Below, piece by piece: positions 34,713 through 47,208 of a stretch of DNA of 64,000 bases. Both the position numbers and the translations under genes were made by a program. Position 1 is the first letter of the stretch; each line of letters opens with the position of its first letter. The stretch is taken from positions 136,156,897 through 136,220,896 of the forward strand of contig NC_081407.1 in assembly GCF_030272615.1 (NCBI RefSeq), written 5' to 3'. Below the pieces are notes generated by a model. That model saw only the letters and a list, made by a program, of their open reading frames with translations. It was not told the DNA's origin and made no database searches. Origin of the DNA: Cryptomeria japonica. Taxonomy: Eukaryota > Streptophyta > Pinopsida > Cupressales > Cupressaceae.

Positions 34713-36100
34713 TACATCAAAACCACGAAGAATGACACCTCGCCTATGGAAGTTGGAATATAATAGAATAGATCCTCAAGGTTATACATCAGATCAAATG
34801 GTTTATCTATCTATCCTGTAATGGACAATGATTGTCGTTGTTAATTTGTTTAACTTAGATGCTTCATGAAGGTCATCAAGGCATTAATGGATAACTTCCA
34901 CAGGGATTGAAAAGTTATCCCAGACAATTTAGTATGTTTCCCTACTATGAGTAGCTACAAATTGTGCATTTGTTTGATACAATGCATATCATAAAGAATA
35001 TAACATAAACGTTATGGAAAATATTGGATGGAAGGCATGACAAAAAAATTTTATCAAAATTTGTAGTGACATTCAGGAAGCCAATCATGCAATGAAAAAT
35101 GTCATTCAATTAAATAGCGATGGAGACCAAATTAATATAAGCACCCTTCCTTGGTTATTAATGGAGCAGCAAAGCAATTCTATAAAGGATGTCATATGAA
35201 AAATTTGATTTCCCACAAGATTTGTTGTGAACATAAACAATATCATAACAAAGAAAGGTGAATTTGGGTTAGGGATGAAAATGCATGATTGGCATACCTT
35301 CATTAAGGTAATTATTCTGGTATATTATATACATATTTTTATATTGCATGTACTTTTCGGTGTATTATGTTTACTAGTTTTGGAAAAATAATTAAAAGAT
35401 CATTTTATAATTGTTGCAGTACGTTCTACCTCTATCTCTCCCAGACAACTTCGACAACAATGTCCAGAAAGTTATATATGATCTTGGAAAATACATGAGG
35501 TAAGTAGAGATATTTGTTCAATTCATTGTATATATCTTATATTTACCATTTGTTTTACTTGTTATGTAATATATTGTATGTTTTTGTTAAATCTTGTAAA
35601 TATATTTGCGCCTTGAATCACTTGTAGATGGTTGTCATCTAAACAAATCCATAAAGATCATATAAATTATTGAAAGAGAAAAATTCCTCGTCTAATGTGT
35701 GAAATGCAAAAGTGTCTACCTTCGATATTTTTCAATGCACAAGAACACTACCTCATACACCAAGTTGAGGAGATTGAATTGTGTAGACCTCTACACACAA
35801 GGTCAATGTGGATAGTTGAGAGGCACTTGAAATTTTTGAAGGCTTTGGTTGGACAAAGAGCACATCTTGAGGGTTCTATGGTGGAGGGATATATGGTATA
35901 CCAGACCATGGTGTACGTTACTAAATATCTTCCTAATTTCACAACAAAGATCCATGTAGATCACGTTTGGGGTCCCAACTCCATTAACAAATTTGAAGGG
36001 GAGTACCTAATGGGGAAAGGTAGATTAGGGGAAGTGAGAGGTAATTATAAGATGGTCACGGAGATTAATTAGAATACATTTTACATTGCTTTCAATTTCT
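34713..36100 (+). pseudogene. CACTA TNP2-like transposase, 3' fragment including the DUF4218-like region
   Basis: The exon continued from 19742 resumes here. From about 34960 it reads DTMHIIKN, then DIQEANHAM in another frame, then FPTRFVVN and GMKMHDWHTFIK, the family's MHI.KN and SHD.H blocks. Introns at 35308-35419 (GTAATT...TTGCAG) and 35500-35627 (GTAAGT...TTGTAG) preserve YVLPLSLPDNFDNNVQK and YMR/WLSSKQ. The last exon (about 35628-36071) gives IPRLMCEMQKCLPSIFF, a VERHLKFLKALV block and MVYVTKYLPNF, typical of the DUF4218 region after TNP2. A few frame changes and stops mark decay. The end of the gene and the element's terminal repeats are not visible. Confidence 0.83.
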
Positions 36101-37115
36101 TGAAAAGAAACAACATAGAACTAGTCCAAATGAAAGAATATTCCACACACAAATAGAAAACTACGAGTATTGTATTACTCCAAAAAATAAGTCTTTCACT
36201 ACTGAAAAGTATTAAAATCTTAAAAAGTGTTGATGATCAAATATTACAATTTGAATTTCATATATATAAGAAGAAGACCCAACAAAGGTGTCTCTTCAGA
36301 TTGTCTTTTGGGAAATAATTAAACTACTGATCTTAATTAAACTTATAAAACAATTTAACCTTCTCCTAACATTGACTTAGCCATCGAGAGATGTTTTTTA
36401 TACTCCTCCAAGGTGTTGGTTCTCAAATAAACAGATAGTCTGATTGAATTTATCTATCTTAGTTACCCAACCCTTAATGTTACAATTTGATATCTTTTAT
36501 TACAGTTAGTTTGATTGAATTTAACTCTCATAGAGAGACCAATCAAAATAGAATACAAATAACCGCCTTTTGTCTCATATGCACTCTATATTCTTCTAAC
36601 TTGCAATTATAACATAAAATATTCACACAAGGATTTAGGGTAACAATCATCAACCATAGATAATTATAACAAAGAACTGATTTGAAAGAAAAAGAATCCA
36701 TGACACAATTAGCATATAAGAGAATTGGCTTTTGTATTCATTTCAAAATAAGAGTCTTTGCTTGAACATGTGTATGAAAATTACAGATAATGTTTAACTT
36801 GTCACTCCTAACTTCTATCTTACAAATGATTACATAAAATATTTATAACATATCATAGGGTCATGCCCTTTAAAAATTGTCTTTTGGAAATAAACTAAGA
36901 GATTAACTTAAAGGAAACATATCATTATCTAGATAAGCACAAGTGTGCTTTGGTAAAATAGTCCAAGTACATTTGTTGTAATGGGTGTCACAATGATGGA
37001 TTATATCTCTTGCTTCGATCTCCATTGTCACCATATCCTCCATGCAGTCCACCACTATGTCCATGTTTCCCACTTTATCTTCTTTCATTGCATTCCTAAA
37101 TACTATATGACAATC
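36101..37115. other. Stretch without recognisable gene
   Basis: AT-rich DNA between the CACTA remnant and the 3' end of X2, with no domain-bearing frame and no clear repeat. Confidence 0.45.
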
Positions 37116-39907
37116 TCAAACCCAGTCAATTTTCTCATTCAAGTCTCCATCTTCATTGATTTGGGGTGGGATGTAATTTGATCCATCTCCTATAAAATCA
37201 ACACTTTTAGACCTCAACTCTTTTATATATTCTTTATGTGTTTTGATCAATTCTTCACAATTTTTAACAGCATCAGGGTCCACCTTGTCTTTCCCTTGGA
37301 GATCCTCAAGCCTGTCTTGAAGTCTTTTCTCTAACCTTTCATGCTTCTCAATGGTTGATTGGTTCTTTGAGTACATTTCCCAATATTTATCCATCCATAC
37401 CATACAATTGGTAAACCTTTTATGAATAAATGCAGATAGTGTCTCATCCTTGACACTTTTCAACTGGGCCTGGAGCTAGAGAATTTCTTCCTTAAGTTTT
37501 CTAGCTTTAGTTTGCAGCTATGAGCTTTCACCTTGTGTTAAGAATTTATGTGGCTCTTTCTGATTTAGTATTTCTTTTAAATGATCAATTTCTTTACTCA
37601 ATCTGATGTTCTCTAGCCTACGAAACTCCTTCTCTTTCAACAACAATTGAATTTGAGCTTTATTGAACTTAGTAACATTAAGACCCAGATCAACAATGAC
37701 AATTGGATCTGTCTCTCCTACCTTCAGTGTCATGATGTGCCCAAAAGGTTTCTGAGTATCAATAATCATTGGTTTCTTGTGTGAAGGTTAGAGAGACCAA
37801 ATTAGCATGGAATGTTCTTTAGGATTATACATGGAACCCATATATACCTGGGTTACTCCTTCAAGAGACAATTTATGTTTGGCATCTATATCATGGAGGA
37901 AACTATCAAATACCACAACTAAATTTAAATCCCATCTAGGAAATATCAAAACACCTGCATCCTGAACTAGCTTCCTCCCTCTCTCAAGGGTCATCTGACT
38001 CATTTCTTGCTCAACTTCACCTTTCAAGGTGACTAATAGTTGATTTTCATTGGAGGCATTCACCTCTCCTGTACTTTACCTGGCTAATTTACCCTTTATC
38101 TTATATAAAAATTTTTGAATTATGAAGACTTCACAAAGTCATCATCCATCACAAAATCTTTACAACCTAGCTACCTTGGATCCTCTTCAATTAGCACCTC
38201 TTCCTCTGTATCCCTAATAGGAGACACATGTTCTTCAATCATCATTTTAGAGAGCTGCTCAAAAAATATTTCTTCATCACTTGATGATTCTTCATTGCTA
38301 GATGACAACACATCAATCCTTTGTGACTCTCTCATCTTTTGTTTCATTTCTATGTTGTGATTGTCAATCGCCATTTCAGCCACCTCTCATCTAGGTTCCT
38401 TATCAAATCATCCCCCACAAATGGGATATGCACATACTCACAAAGATTTTTCTTTCTCCTTGCAGCATTAATGTATCCTTCAGGGTCAAACCCTTTTTTT
38501 GGTGCACCTAGCTTCATGTTGTAATGGGTTAATTTGTTTAGTGTGAGCTCTCGTCCTTCCTTCCTAGTGATAATAAATTCACCAACGCATATGGTCCCTA
38601 ACATAAAATCTTGTTTGCCATGTGTGCTAAAGTGTGTGTGATTGGAAATTCCCATTTGTCTAATAATTTCCAAATAGCCTATCCTATTGGGCACTATCTT
38701 AGGTAACAGAAATGAGGATTCTTCAAAGCCACAAGCCCTGATCATTGTTACGTTTCAGAAATAATACCAGTCACCCTAATTATGTTTGATTGTCTTAGGT
38801 CCCCCAAAGTCTGTAGGCCTTAGGAACCTTTTGACCTCATATGTGAATGCAAAGCTACACGGGTGATCATAAAATTTGTATAAAATTTTCATAAAATATT
38901 CTTCAAAATGAATATATCTAGACCTAACAAATCTACAATCCTAGATTGAAGTCCACAATTAGATTGACAAAGGTTGATTATCATCATCAAACTATTTAAT
39001 CCTCATCTCCTCAGGCCAGATACCAAGTTCTTGGTCATAGAACAATATCATGTGCATTAAAAAAGAATAGTGTGAAAGATAAATTTTACATGGATCATTC
39101 TTAATAGCAAGAAGGCTTAAATCAATCTACCTAGAAACAAATATGGAAAAATCAGATTCTCTTGCATTGAGGCATTGAATATCTACTGCAATTACCATGG
39201 ACTCTATCATCATTAAATCTAGAGTATTGAGACCAAGTACATGGCCAACTAAATAACATGTATACTTGAGATAGGTTTTACAGGTTTACGTGGAATCCAA
39301 GTCCTTCCTCTGCCTCCAGTGGTGCATCATGATTGAGCATGTGAAGGGGTAGCCTCCATCCTATGTAGGTAGTATCTAGTCTATGATATTCCTTTACCAA
39401 ATCTTCAAGAACAATGGGATGATCATAGATCCCAGTCAGAGTGAACACCTCATAGATTGCTTCTCTTGACACATAGAAACATGTCTCACCCTCTCTATTG
39501 CAAATTTCCCTCTTCTTGGGGTCATAATGTTGTGCCAATAACTCCAGTATGTCTACATTGACATAAACATTAGGAACAATGAGTTTTCCTAAGTTTAACC
39601 TCCATGGGTTGCAAATTGGTTTAGGATTGTCTCGCCTATGATAATGAAATATGAATAGCTCATAGCCCCTAGTGGTGGTGTAGACATCCACCACCTTTTT
39701 GTAATTATCCTCTAGTTTCCATTGTGTGGACTTATTAGGTTTAGGGGTTGACCCAGATAATTGATTAAGCAAATCTTGACTCAATTTCCTTTCTTCTATT
39801 TTAGTCTTCTCTATTTCTATACTGATATCCTCTATTTTTAGTTTTTTACTCTTTGTCTTACTAGTTTCCCCTTTCTATCTCTTTCTAGTACTACTAGGAC
39901 TCTCCAT
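37116..39907 (-). pseudogene. X2: second broken member of the X family
   Basis: Start MESPSSTRK at 39907. The blocks match X1 in order: LNLGKLIVPNVYVNVD and HYDPKKREICNREG; YSFLMHMILF (after a frame change near 39.27 kb); VKRFLRPTDF then HN.GDWYYF and ACGFEESSFLL; an acidic Ser/Glu stretch (SSSNEESSSDEEIFFEQL); GRKLVQDAGVLIFPRWD...SLEGVTQVY...MLIWSL; and coiled coils (EKHERLEKRLQDRLEDLQGKD) to the end at 37116. At least two frameshifts and many stops are present. At ~930 codons it is shorter than X1, with some middle parts missing. I recognise no enzymatic motif. Confidence 0.68.
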
Positions 39908-40951
39908 TGTATAAACAATTCAACTGATCTTTTGATGAAATTGCAAAAGGACTATTTTGAAGACTTACTTGTTTTACAGGCTTGCTTGTTCTTGTCACCC
40001 CTTTTCGGCTCACTCCAGTTTTGCCTTTAGCATCTATAGAATAATGTGTTCAAATATGAAACAAACCTAAATATGTTTGCAGAGAATGTTATGTGTGCAC
40101 AATAAATGTCTCGACTTGCTAATACTTACATAAGTCTTTTTGAAATTTTAATTGTTTTTATTGATGTGTGCTATTAGTTTTGTCAATACCTCTAAATATG
40201 GCACCACTTTGACATGGTTGTTGATGCAGATAAATATGGTAACATTTTGATGTATGTAATAACTGTTTCCCTCATATCACTTCAGTAGAGGTTGCATCAG
40301 TAAGCCATTACTCATTTGATCCCTATCTCTGGGTTAACTATTTCGAAGACCTTTTGGGAAATGCCTATCAACATTACATTAACTATCGACATCTCTTAGA
40401 ATTGCACTCCAATCTTCTTTAGTTACTCTGATGAAAGCCTCACCTTTAACTTCACTAATTTCCATAAGTTATCTCAAAGTTGATTTTCTAGTTACAAACC
40501 TAGGATCAGAATAGCTATTCTGATATTGTTATATCCATGCTCTATTGGAATAAGTTACATAGTCGGATCACAAACAATTCATGATTCTAATCTCATTAGC
40601 TATACTGATTAAGACTTTACCTTTAGTTTCCCTTTATCACCATTGGTTATCATGATTTCACTTTCTTAGTTGTGAATCTATGATCGGAGTAACTTCCCTG
40701 ACATTATTTTATTTACTTGTCATCAGAACAACTTCCATTGTCCAAATACTGTTAACTTGTTATTCCATCTTCAATAGCTATATAGATAAGCATGTATAAT
40801 GCTTTATCGATGAGTCCTCCTTTAATTTCCTTTATTGAGATAAGTTGCATTATCTGGGTAACCTTTTAGACTTGTCCTGATCCTGTATGTGAGCCCAATG
40901 GAATTCATATCGGCATAACGTATTCCAATATCCATATATTGGGGTAGTTCA
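39908..40951. other. Stretch without recognisable gene
   Basis: Upstream flank of X2 up to the Cop2 insertion point. No domain-bearing frame is seen; short directly repeated phrases (for example TTATCTCAAAGTTGATTTTCTAGTT and CACTTTCTTAGTTGTGAATC-like) are too weak to call. Confidence 0.4.
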
Positions 40952-42485
40952 TGACAGTTCTGATACTTAATATAAGTATAGATCCAATAGCCAACAAGAT
41001 GAGAGGGGGGGAGGTGAATCATACAAACTTAATCATCCATACAAACATCAGATTCAACCTCGGTAACACATATATCAGTCATATAACCAAAAACTGTCAA
41101 ACATGCAAACTCAAAAGCATATGAACAATATAAACCTCATAACATCAGATTTAACGTGGAAACCCAAATAGGGAAAAACCACTGTGGGATTTTGGACCCA
41201 CTAAGAAATATACTCTTCTAGAGTATGCTCAGTTAAAAGAAAATCCTGTTAAAGATTACAAACACATTGCTAGATGTGACCCGGTTAAGGGATTTCCCTT
41301 AGATTTGTTAGGATCCTCACTTTGTTAGAAGTGACCTTGTCAAAGGACTTCAAACACTCAATTATAATGTCACCTTGCTAGAGGATTTACATATAAGACT
41401 GTTAAGTCCACTCGTTTAAGAGATTTCCTATCACTTTCACAAAATAACAATAATAAAAATCTATTTGCAACTTCACATCTAAAATGCTAAAGTAGATTCT
41501 TATTTGTTCAATACAATCTAGACATAGAACTAATCTTGTCTATCTGTTGGGTATCAATACTCTGTTATTCTAATAGGTCTTCAAGCTTCTGTGCTCAGTA
41601 ATTACTATGTAGCATCCCTGTGCATACACTTGCCCGCATGCATTGTTTATCAACAGTTTCCTATTTATAAACAATCTTCTAACTGCTTAATCTCATTGAT
41701 CACATTTCCCATGATCAATCATAGCCATCAGATCTTCAATCTTGTCCAAGTTCAATGTATCTTTCGATCTGAAAACATTTTACCCCACCTTGGAATTTGC
41801 ATATTCACCTTGGAACTTGTGTTAGGGTAATGTAGTTCAATCTAAGTTGTAGATCTTCTTGCCGACTTTCCATTGCCTTAGATTCGTTAACAAACTTACT
41901 TCCACGGCTTACCAATCATTTATCCGCTCCAGCTCATCAGCATCATTCATTAAATATCACATGTAAACATTTAATGCATTCTATTATAGCTCGGTTACAA
42001 CTCGGTGAATACTAAGCTTCACTCGGTAGACATTCTGCCTTCATTAACTGATAGCAATAACCTTAGGGTTTACCGACTAGGTTCCTCAGGGTTTACCAAC
42101 TAGGTTCTTTGCTTGATAACATAGTATAGTATTAACCTTTACAGTTTACAACATATGTATGATGTTAAAACAATCTAAAACATCAAGATCTCATCATTGT
42201 CTGACTCAGTAGAGTTGCCCATTGAATAACTTATCCCCTTATTCATCATATTCTTTCCTATGTCTTTACCGACTTCTTTATAATCTTCATATCATACTTC
42301 TCAAGATATGGCAACATCATACTGAATTAGAAAATCAATTTCTTGACATCAATGACAAAATAATAATATCAAGATAGTAAAACATCTTTAATCAGTTATG
42401 TCCATAATCATCAACAACCTTCTCAATATCCTTATTGAAATGTCAACAATCTTTCATTGTCTGTTATAATGCAATATTGCCAACA
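40952..42485 (-). repeat. Cop2 3' LTR
   Basis: 1,534 bp, TGACAGTTCTGATAC...TTGCCAACA. Its left end matches the truncated LTR at 47176. The left flank GTTCA is the expected duplication, with its partner off-window. Confidence 0.88.
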
Positions 42486-42497
42486 ATCTCCCCCTTT
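42486..42497 (-). other. Cop2 polypurine tract
   Basis: Plus-strand ATCTCCCCCTTT followed by GGCATTGATG. Confidence 0.88.
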
Positions 42498-42953
42498 GGC
42501 ATTGATGGAAAAACCAATTGATTTGACCTTTAAAAGATTTGGATTGCTGTGATTCTGAAATGTTGAAATGCTCTCCCCCATACATTAGACTTCTCTTCTA
42601 TTTTCAGTCTTTATTTCAATCTGTAGTCCTCTCTCAATATTCTCATGTCTTCTCCCCCTTTGGTAGATCTTCTTCCCCATAATAGTCTTCTCCCCCTTTG
42701 ACAACAATGCCAAAAAGAATAGAACTAAAACATAATTTCTTTCTGTAAGAAGTTATTTCCTACTATTGTGTATCAACTGAGTCTTGGTCAGAGTATTTGT
42801 CTTCAATTCCTGTTCCCTATATCATTCTCTGTATTATTCCAGTATTAATTCCAGTACACTTTCAGAAAAACATTCTAAAGTGTATCACTCTAGCATCAAC
42901 TCCCCAAAAGATATTCAATAGAGTCATCGAATTGATGCTTTCACTAAACTCGG

Positions 42954-43562
42954 TCAGTGAGTAGAAGATAGGGGTAGGACCTCTAACTTACTTCTAAGAT
43001 ATTCAAAAGTGTCCTTTGGTAGTGGCTTGGTGAAGATATCTGCTATTTGCTCCTTTGTGTTAACATATTCCAACACCACTTTCTTCTCTTGAGCTTCTTC
43101 TCTAAGAAAATGATATTTGATAGATATGTGCTTTGTCTTAGAGTGCATAACAGGATTGTTTGAAATATTAATGGCACTAGTATTGTCACAGAATATAGTT
43201 ACTGGCTCGGTAACTTTCTCATTTATACCTTCCAATAGTTGTTTGATCCATGCAATGTTGGTACAATTTAGTGATGCAACAACGTATTTAGCTTCTACTA
43301 TTGACTGAGAAACACATCCTTGTTTCTTGCTAAGCCAACTCATTAGTCTTTCTCCTAAGAAGAAAGCTCCTCCACTTGTGCTTTTCCTATCATCAATGTT
43401 GCCTACCCAATCAGCATTAGTATAAACTTTTAAATCAAAATCATTTCCTTTCTGATATACTAAGCCATACTCTTCAGTGCCTTTTAAGTATCTAAAAATT
43501 CTTTTGATTGCTGTCATGTGTATTTCCTTAGGATCTGCAGAGAATCTTGCAACAATACCCAT
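42954..43562 (-). pseudogene. Cop2 RNase H and C-terminus
   Basis: Reads KRIFRYLKGTEEYGLVYQ, VYTNADWVGNIDDRKSTSGG, the VEAKYVVAS block, IFCDNTSAINIS and SKTKHISIKYHFLREEA, ending EQIADIFTKPLPKDTFEYLRSKLEVLP. The Asp, Glu and Asp active-site positions are present (the usual EAEY reads EAKY). The domain is intact from 43562 to its natural stop. It is separated from RT only by a TAA (CAA expected, GKL-stop-YVV) near 43602. It would degrade the RNA strand of the hybrid. Confidence 0.92.
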
Positions 43563-43598
43563 TGCATGTGCTATATCTGGCCTATTGTGAACAACATA

Positions 43599-45769
43599 TT
43601 ACAACTTTCCAATCATGGATTGGTAGAGTGTCTCATCAACAGATGCAGATTCATCATTCTTTGATAGTTTACAGTTGGTAGTCATAGGAGTACTTACTAG
43701 TTTTGAATCCTCCATTCCAAATTTCTTCAAGATTTCCTTTATGTACTTGGATTGGATAATGACAATCTCATTTTTCATTTGCAGTATCTGTAAACCTATA
43801 AAATACTTTATCTCACCGATTAATGACATCTCAAATTCTTTTCTCATTTCATTTCCAAAGTTCTTGCATAAAGAGTCATTTCCACAAAATATAATATCAT
43901 CAACAAATATGGCTGAGATTAGTATTCCATTTTCATCATTCTTCATGTACATGTTGTTATTCTCACTTGTTCTTATAAAACCAATCTTAATCAAATAAGA
44001 GTGCAATCTTTCATATAAAGCTTGTTTCAAATAAGCATGTACCATGCTCTTGGTGCTTGTTTTAGACCATATAAAGCTTTGTTCAATTTGCATACCTGAT
44101 CTTTATTATTGTCTTCAACAAATCCTTCAGGTTGTTCAATGAAAACTTCTTCTTCTAATATTCCATTCAAAAATGCAGATTTGACATCCATTTGATATAC
44201 CTTGAAGTTCTTGAAAGCAGCATATGCCAACAATGTTCTTACTCCTACAAGTCTAGCAACAAGTGCAAAAGTCTCACCATAATCAATTCCTTCTTCTTGG
44301 GCATAACCTTTGCAAACTAGTCTTGCTTTGTTCTGAATGACCTCACCTTTTTCATGTAGCATGTTTATGAAGATCCACTTTTTGCCGATTACATTTTTGT
44401 CCTTCGGTCTTGGGACCAATGTCCATGTGTCATTCTTCTTGATTTGATCAATCTCTTCTATCATAGCATTTATCCAATCTTCACTGTTAAATGCCTCTTT
44501 CACTATTCTCGGTTCAAATTCAGATATCAAACATGTGTTCTGTCTCAGTTTGTTCCTTGTCATCACTAGATCATCCTTATCTCCTATAATCTGACTTGGT
44601 GCATGGTGTCTTCTGACATACTTGGCTAATACAAGCTCGGTAGGCTCTGTATGATCTTCTTCATCACTCAGTAACTGGATATTTTCTTCATTTTCTTCAA
44701 TAGTTATCTCGGTAGAACTTCTCGGATGCACATAGACAAATTCATCATAGTCTTCTGGTTCTTTGGAATTTCCTTCATCATTTCTTTCTGCAAATTCATC
44801 AATTTTCACATTTGCACTTTCTACTATTTTTTTAGATGATCTGATTAGACATTTAAATGCTTTGCTTCTAGAAGAATATCCTAGAAATGTTACTTCTTCA
44901 CTTTTCTGATCAAACTTGCCATTCCTATCATCTTTATGAACATAGCATTTACTTCCAAAGATTTTAAAATAACTTGCATTAGGTTTCTTGCCATACCAAA
45001 TTTCATAAGGTGTCTTCAAAGTACCTTTCTTCAATTGAACTTGATTCAAGGTGTAAACAACTATGCTTATTGCTTCTCTCCAAAATGTTTGTGGAACCTT
45101 CTTCTCAATCATCAGTGTTCTAGCACAATCCACAATAGATTTGTTTCTTCTTTCAGCTATTCCATTCTGTTGTGGAGTTCTCGGTGTAGAGACTTGTCTT
45201 TTAATACCATGATCATTGCAAAATAGGTTGAACTCATCAGATGTGAACTCTCCTCCTCTATCTGATCTAAGACATTTCAGTTGTCTTCCTGTTTCATTTT
45301 CAACTCTAGCCTTGTACCATTTAAACATTTGAAATGCTTCTGATTTTTCCTTTAAAAACATTACTGACATCATCCTTGAATAATTATCCACAAATGATAT
45401 GAAATACTTATCACCATAATAACTTTGAACTTTCATAGGACCACAAAGATCAGTGTGCACAAGATCTAAAATTCCCTTAGAAGTGTAGGAATCACTTGTA
45501 AAGCTTGATCTTGTCATCTTACCCATCTGGCATCCTCGGCAAATAGCATTCTCAGGTTTTTCAAGACTCGATAGACCTCTTACTCGGTGCTTCTTACTTA
45601 TTTTGATCAGATTATCAAAATTAACATGACAAAACCTTTTATGCCATAACCAGGTATCATCAATCTTTGCTTGCAAATGCTTATTGTGAGTTGAGTCAAG
45701 GTGAAATGTATTACCTTTTGTTTGTGTCCCGGTAGCAGCTAACTTTCCATTCTTGTCATGAACTTTCAC
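43599..45769 (-). pseudogene. Cop2 integrase - reverse transcriptase
   Basis: Integrase: [13 protein letters not shown]...CRGCQMGK zinc module, then [20 protein letters not shown] and [11 protein letters not shown] with Asp, Asp and Glu in place, then [11 protein letters not shown] and [77 protein letters not shown] and LIGEIKYFIGLQ. All is one frame from 45769 to about 44030, where a single frameshift after PRAWY moves the catalytic VDD block to another frame. Apart from that break the protein is remarkably whole. Confidence 0.93.
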
Positions 45770-45790
45770 AATTCCTTTCTGAAATTCTAT

Positions 45791-46237
45791 TCAGTAACCT
45801 GTGTTGTTTAGCTGTGCTACACTCAACAAATTGTATTTCAAACCTTCAACCCAATAAACATCATCGCATCTTGCATTATCAAGAAGTGTTATGGATCCTT
45901 TACCTCTTACCGGACATGATGCATCATTACCAAATCTAACATAGCCTCCATCATAATCTTCTAACATAACAAACTTGTGTTTATCTCCTGTCATATGATG
46001 TGAGCATCCACTATCTATAATCCAAGAATCATTAGTGTTTGTGTGAGATATTAGGGATTTTTCTTCATACCTTTCTTCATCTGATCCATCCTTGATAGCC
46101 ACATAAACAACTTCCTCTGTATCGGTCTCATCTGATTTATCATCGTCAGATTCCTCATCAGCAATTAAGCATGTCTTTCTATCTCTTCTTCTGAAGTCTC
46201 GATGTCCTCTGTAATGATTATCTTTTTTTCTATCATC
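45791..46237 (-). pseudogene. Cop2 aspartic protease and linker
   Basis: An acidic linker (ADEESDDDKSDETDTEEV) leads to SWIIDSGCSHHMTGDKHKF, the Copia protease active site, then VRFGNDASCPVRGKG and DVYWVEGLKYNLLSVAQL. A stop at 45788-45790 (TGA, CGA expected) separates it from integrase. It would cleave the precursor. Confidence 0.88.
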
Positions 46238-47111
46238 TCAGTAATCTTTCTTTTCAATGAAATCTTTGTCAGGAAAGTTAGAAGCCATATGTCCAATCTT
46301 ATCACAATTGAAACATTTCAAAGGTAGTTTTCCTTTATACTTACCTTTGTCTCTCGGTAATCTTTTGGCCAATAGTGCTTCAAACTCTTCTTGCTTTCTG
46401 ATTTCTTCATATAGTTTGTGTACCTCCTCCATGTTCTTCCGAAATCTTTCACTTCCTCCACTGTGATCTCCTTCAGAGTACTTATACTTTCTTTCATTGT
46501 AATCATTAGATTCATTCAGATGAAAAGAACTAAATGCAGATTCAACTTTATTTACCGATGACCCACTATTACCAAAATTACTTAACTCAAATGCATGTAG
46601 CTTACCAATAGTAGCATCCAAGGAAACTATCATATTAGGTACAAACCTCAATTCATTGATTGCAGAGACTCCGATTGCAAAGGCAGGTAGAAGGGTTCTT
46701 AATAACTTACTTGTCACATCATTTTCTTAGGTACTGAGTTGTGTTCTCACCTTCATTCATCCTCATAGATTCAAGTTGTCCTCTTAAACTATCTACTTTT
46801 GCTCTTTGAACATGTTCATCTCCTCCATATACAGATATGAGCTTAGTCCACATTGCCTTTGCATCAGTACATCCTTCTAGATCATTAAACTCAGAATCGA
46901 TCAATGCAGATGTTATTTCAATGATTGATTGAATATGTTCTTGCTTCACCTTTATCTCTTCCATAGTCAATGGATAGGTGCTTAGTGCAACAAAATCATT
47001 CTCCAGATAGTATATAGCATATTCTCCAACTCATGATAGATGTAGCTTCATCCTTTTCTACCATGTAGAGATACTTGACTTATTCAGCTTAGGTGCATCT
47101 CTCTTATACAT
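46238..47111 (-). pseudogene. Cop2 Gag
   Basis: Start MYKRDAPKLN at 47111. Capsid-like segments are MKLHLS, DLEGCTDAKAMWTKLISVYGGDEHVQRAK, MRMNEGENTTQYLRK and VTSKLLRTLLPAF. Between the last two, compared with Cop1, about 20 residues are missing and the frame changes, so a small deletion lies near 46720-46735. The zinc knuckle CFNCDKIGHMASNF has Phe for its last Cys (a G-to-T change). The particle protein is thus doubly damaged. Confidence 0.85.
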
Positions 47112-47161
47112 CTTTGGATCTTTAACTCAAGTGCCTTTAAACTTTCCTTCCAGAGTCCAAA

Positions 47162-47173
47162 GCTCTGATACCA
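47162..47173 (-). promoter_or_regulatory. Cop2 primer binding site (tRNA-iMet type)
   Basis: Perfect TGGTATCAGAGC on the minus strand, two bases from the LTR. Confidence 0.9.
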
Positions 47174-47175
47174 AT

Positions 47176-47208
47176 TGATAGTTCTAATACTTAATATAAG
47201 TATAGATC
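47176..47208 (-). repeat. Cop2 5' LTR, first 33 bp only
   Basis: Matches 40952-40984 (TTCTAATACTTAATATAAG against TTCTGATACTTAATATAAG). The match ends exactly at AGATC, where Tat1 begins. Confidence 0.9.

Larger units (their letters stand above)
40952..47208 (-). mobile_element. Cop2: Ty1/Copia LTR retrotransposon, its 5' LTR cut by Tat1
   Basis: The 3' LTR is complete (40952-42485). The 5' LTR is present only as its first 33 bp (47176-47208), where Tat1 has inserted; the rest must lie beyond the right edge. The minus-strand order is gag, protease, integrase, RT, RNase H, polypurine tract. Fewer stops than in Cop1 suggest a younger copy: the 580-codon integrase-RT block is intact in frame. 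It shares the polypurine tract and LTR-edge motif with Cop1 and NonA1/2. Confidence 0.94.

Noticed and set aside
35748-35942. Minus-strand 64-codon frame opposite the CACTA last exon
   Set aside because: Shadow of the plus-strand transposase exon.
36193-36206. CACTACTGAAAAGT as a CACTA terminal repeat
   Set aside because: Wrong orientation for the 3' end and no matching inverted copy or 3-bp duplication found.
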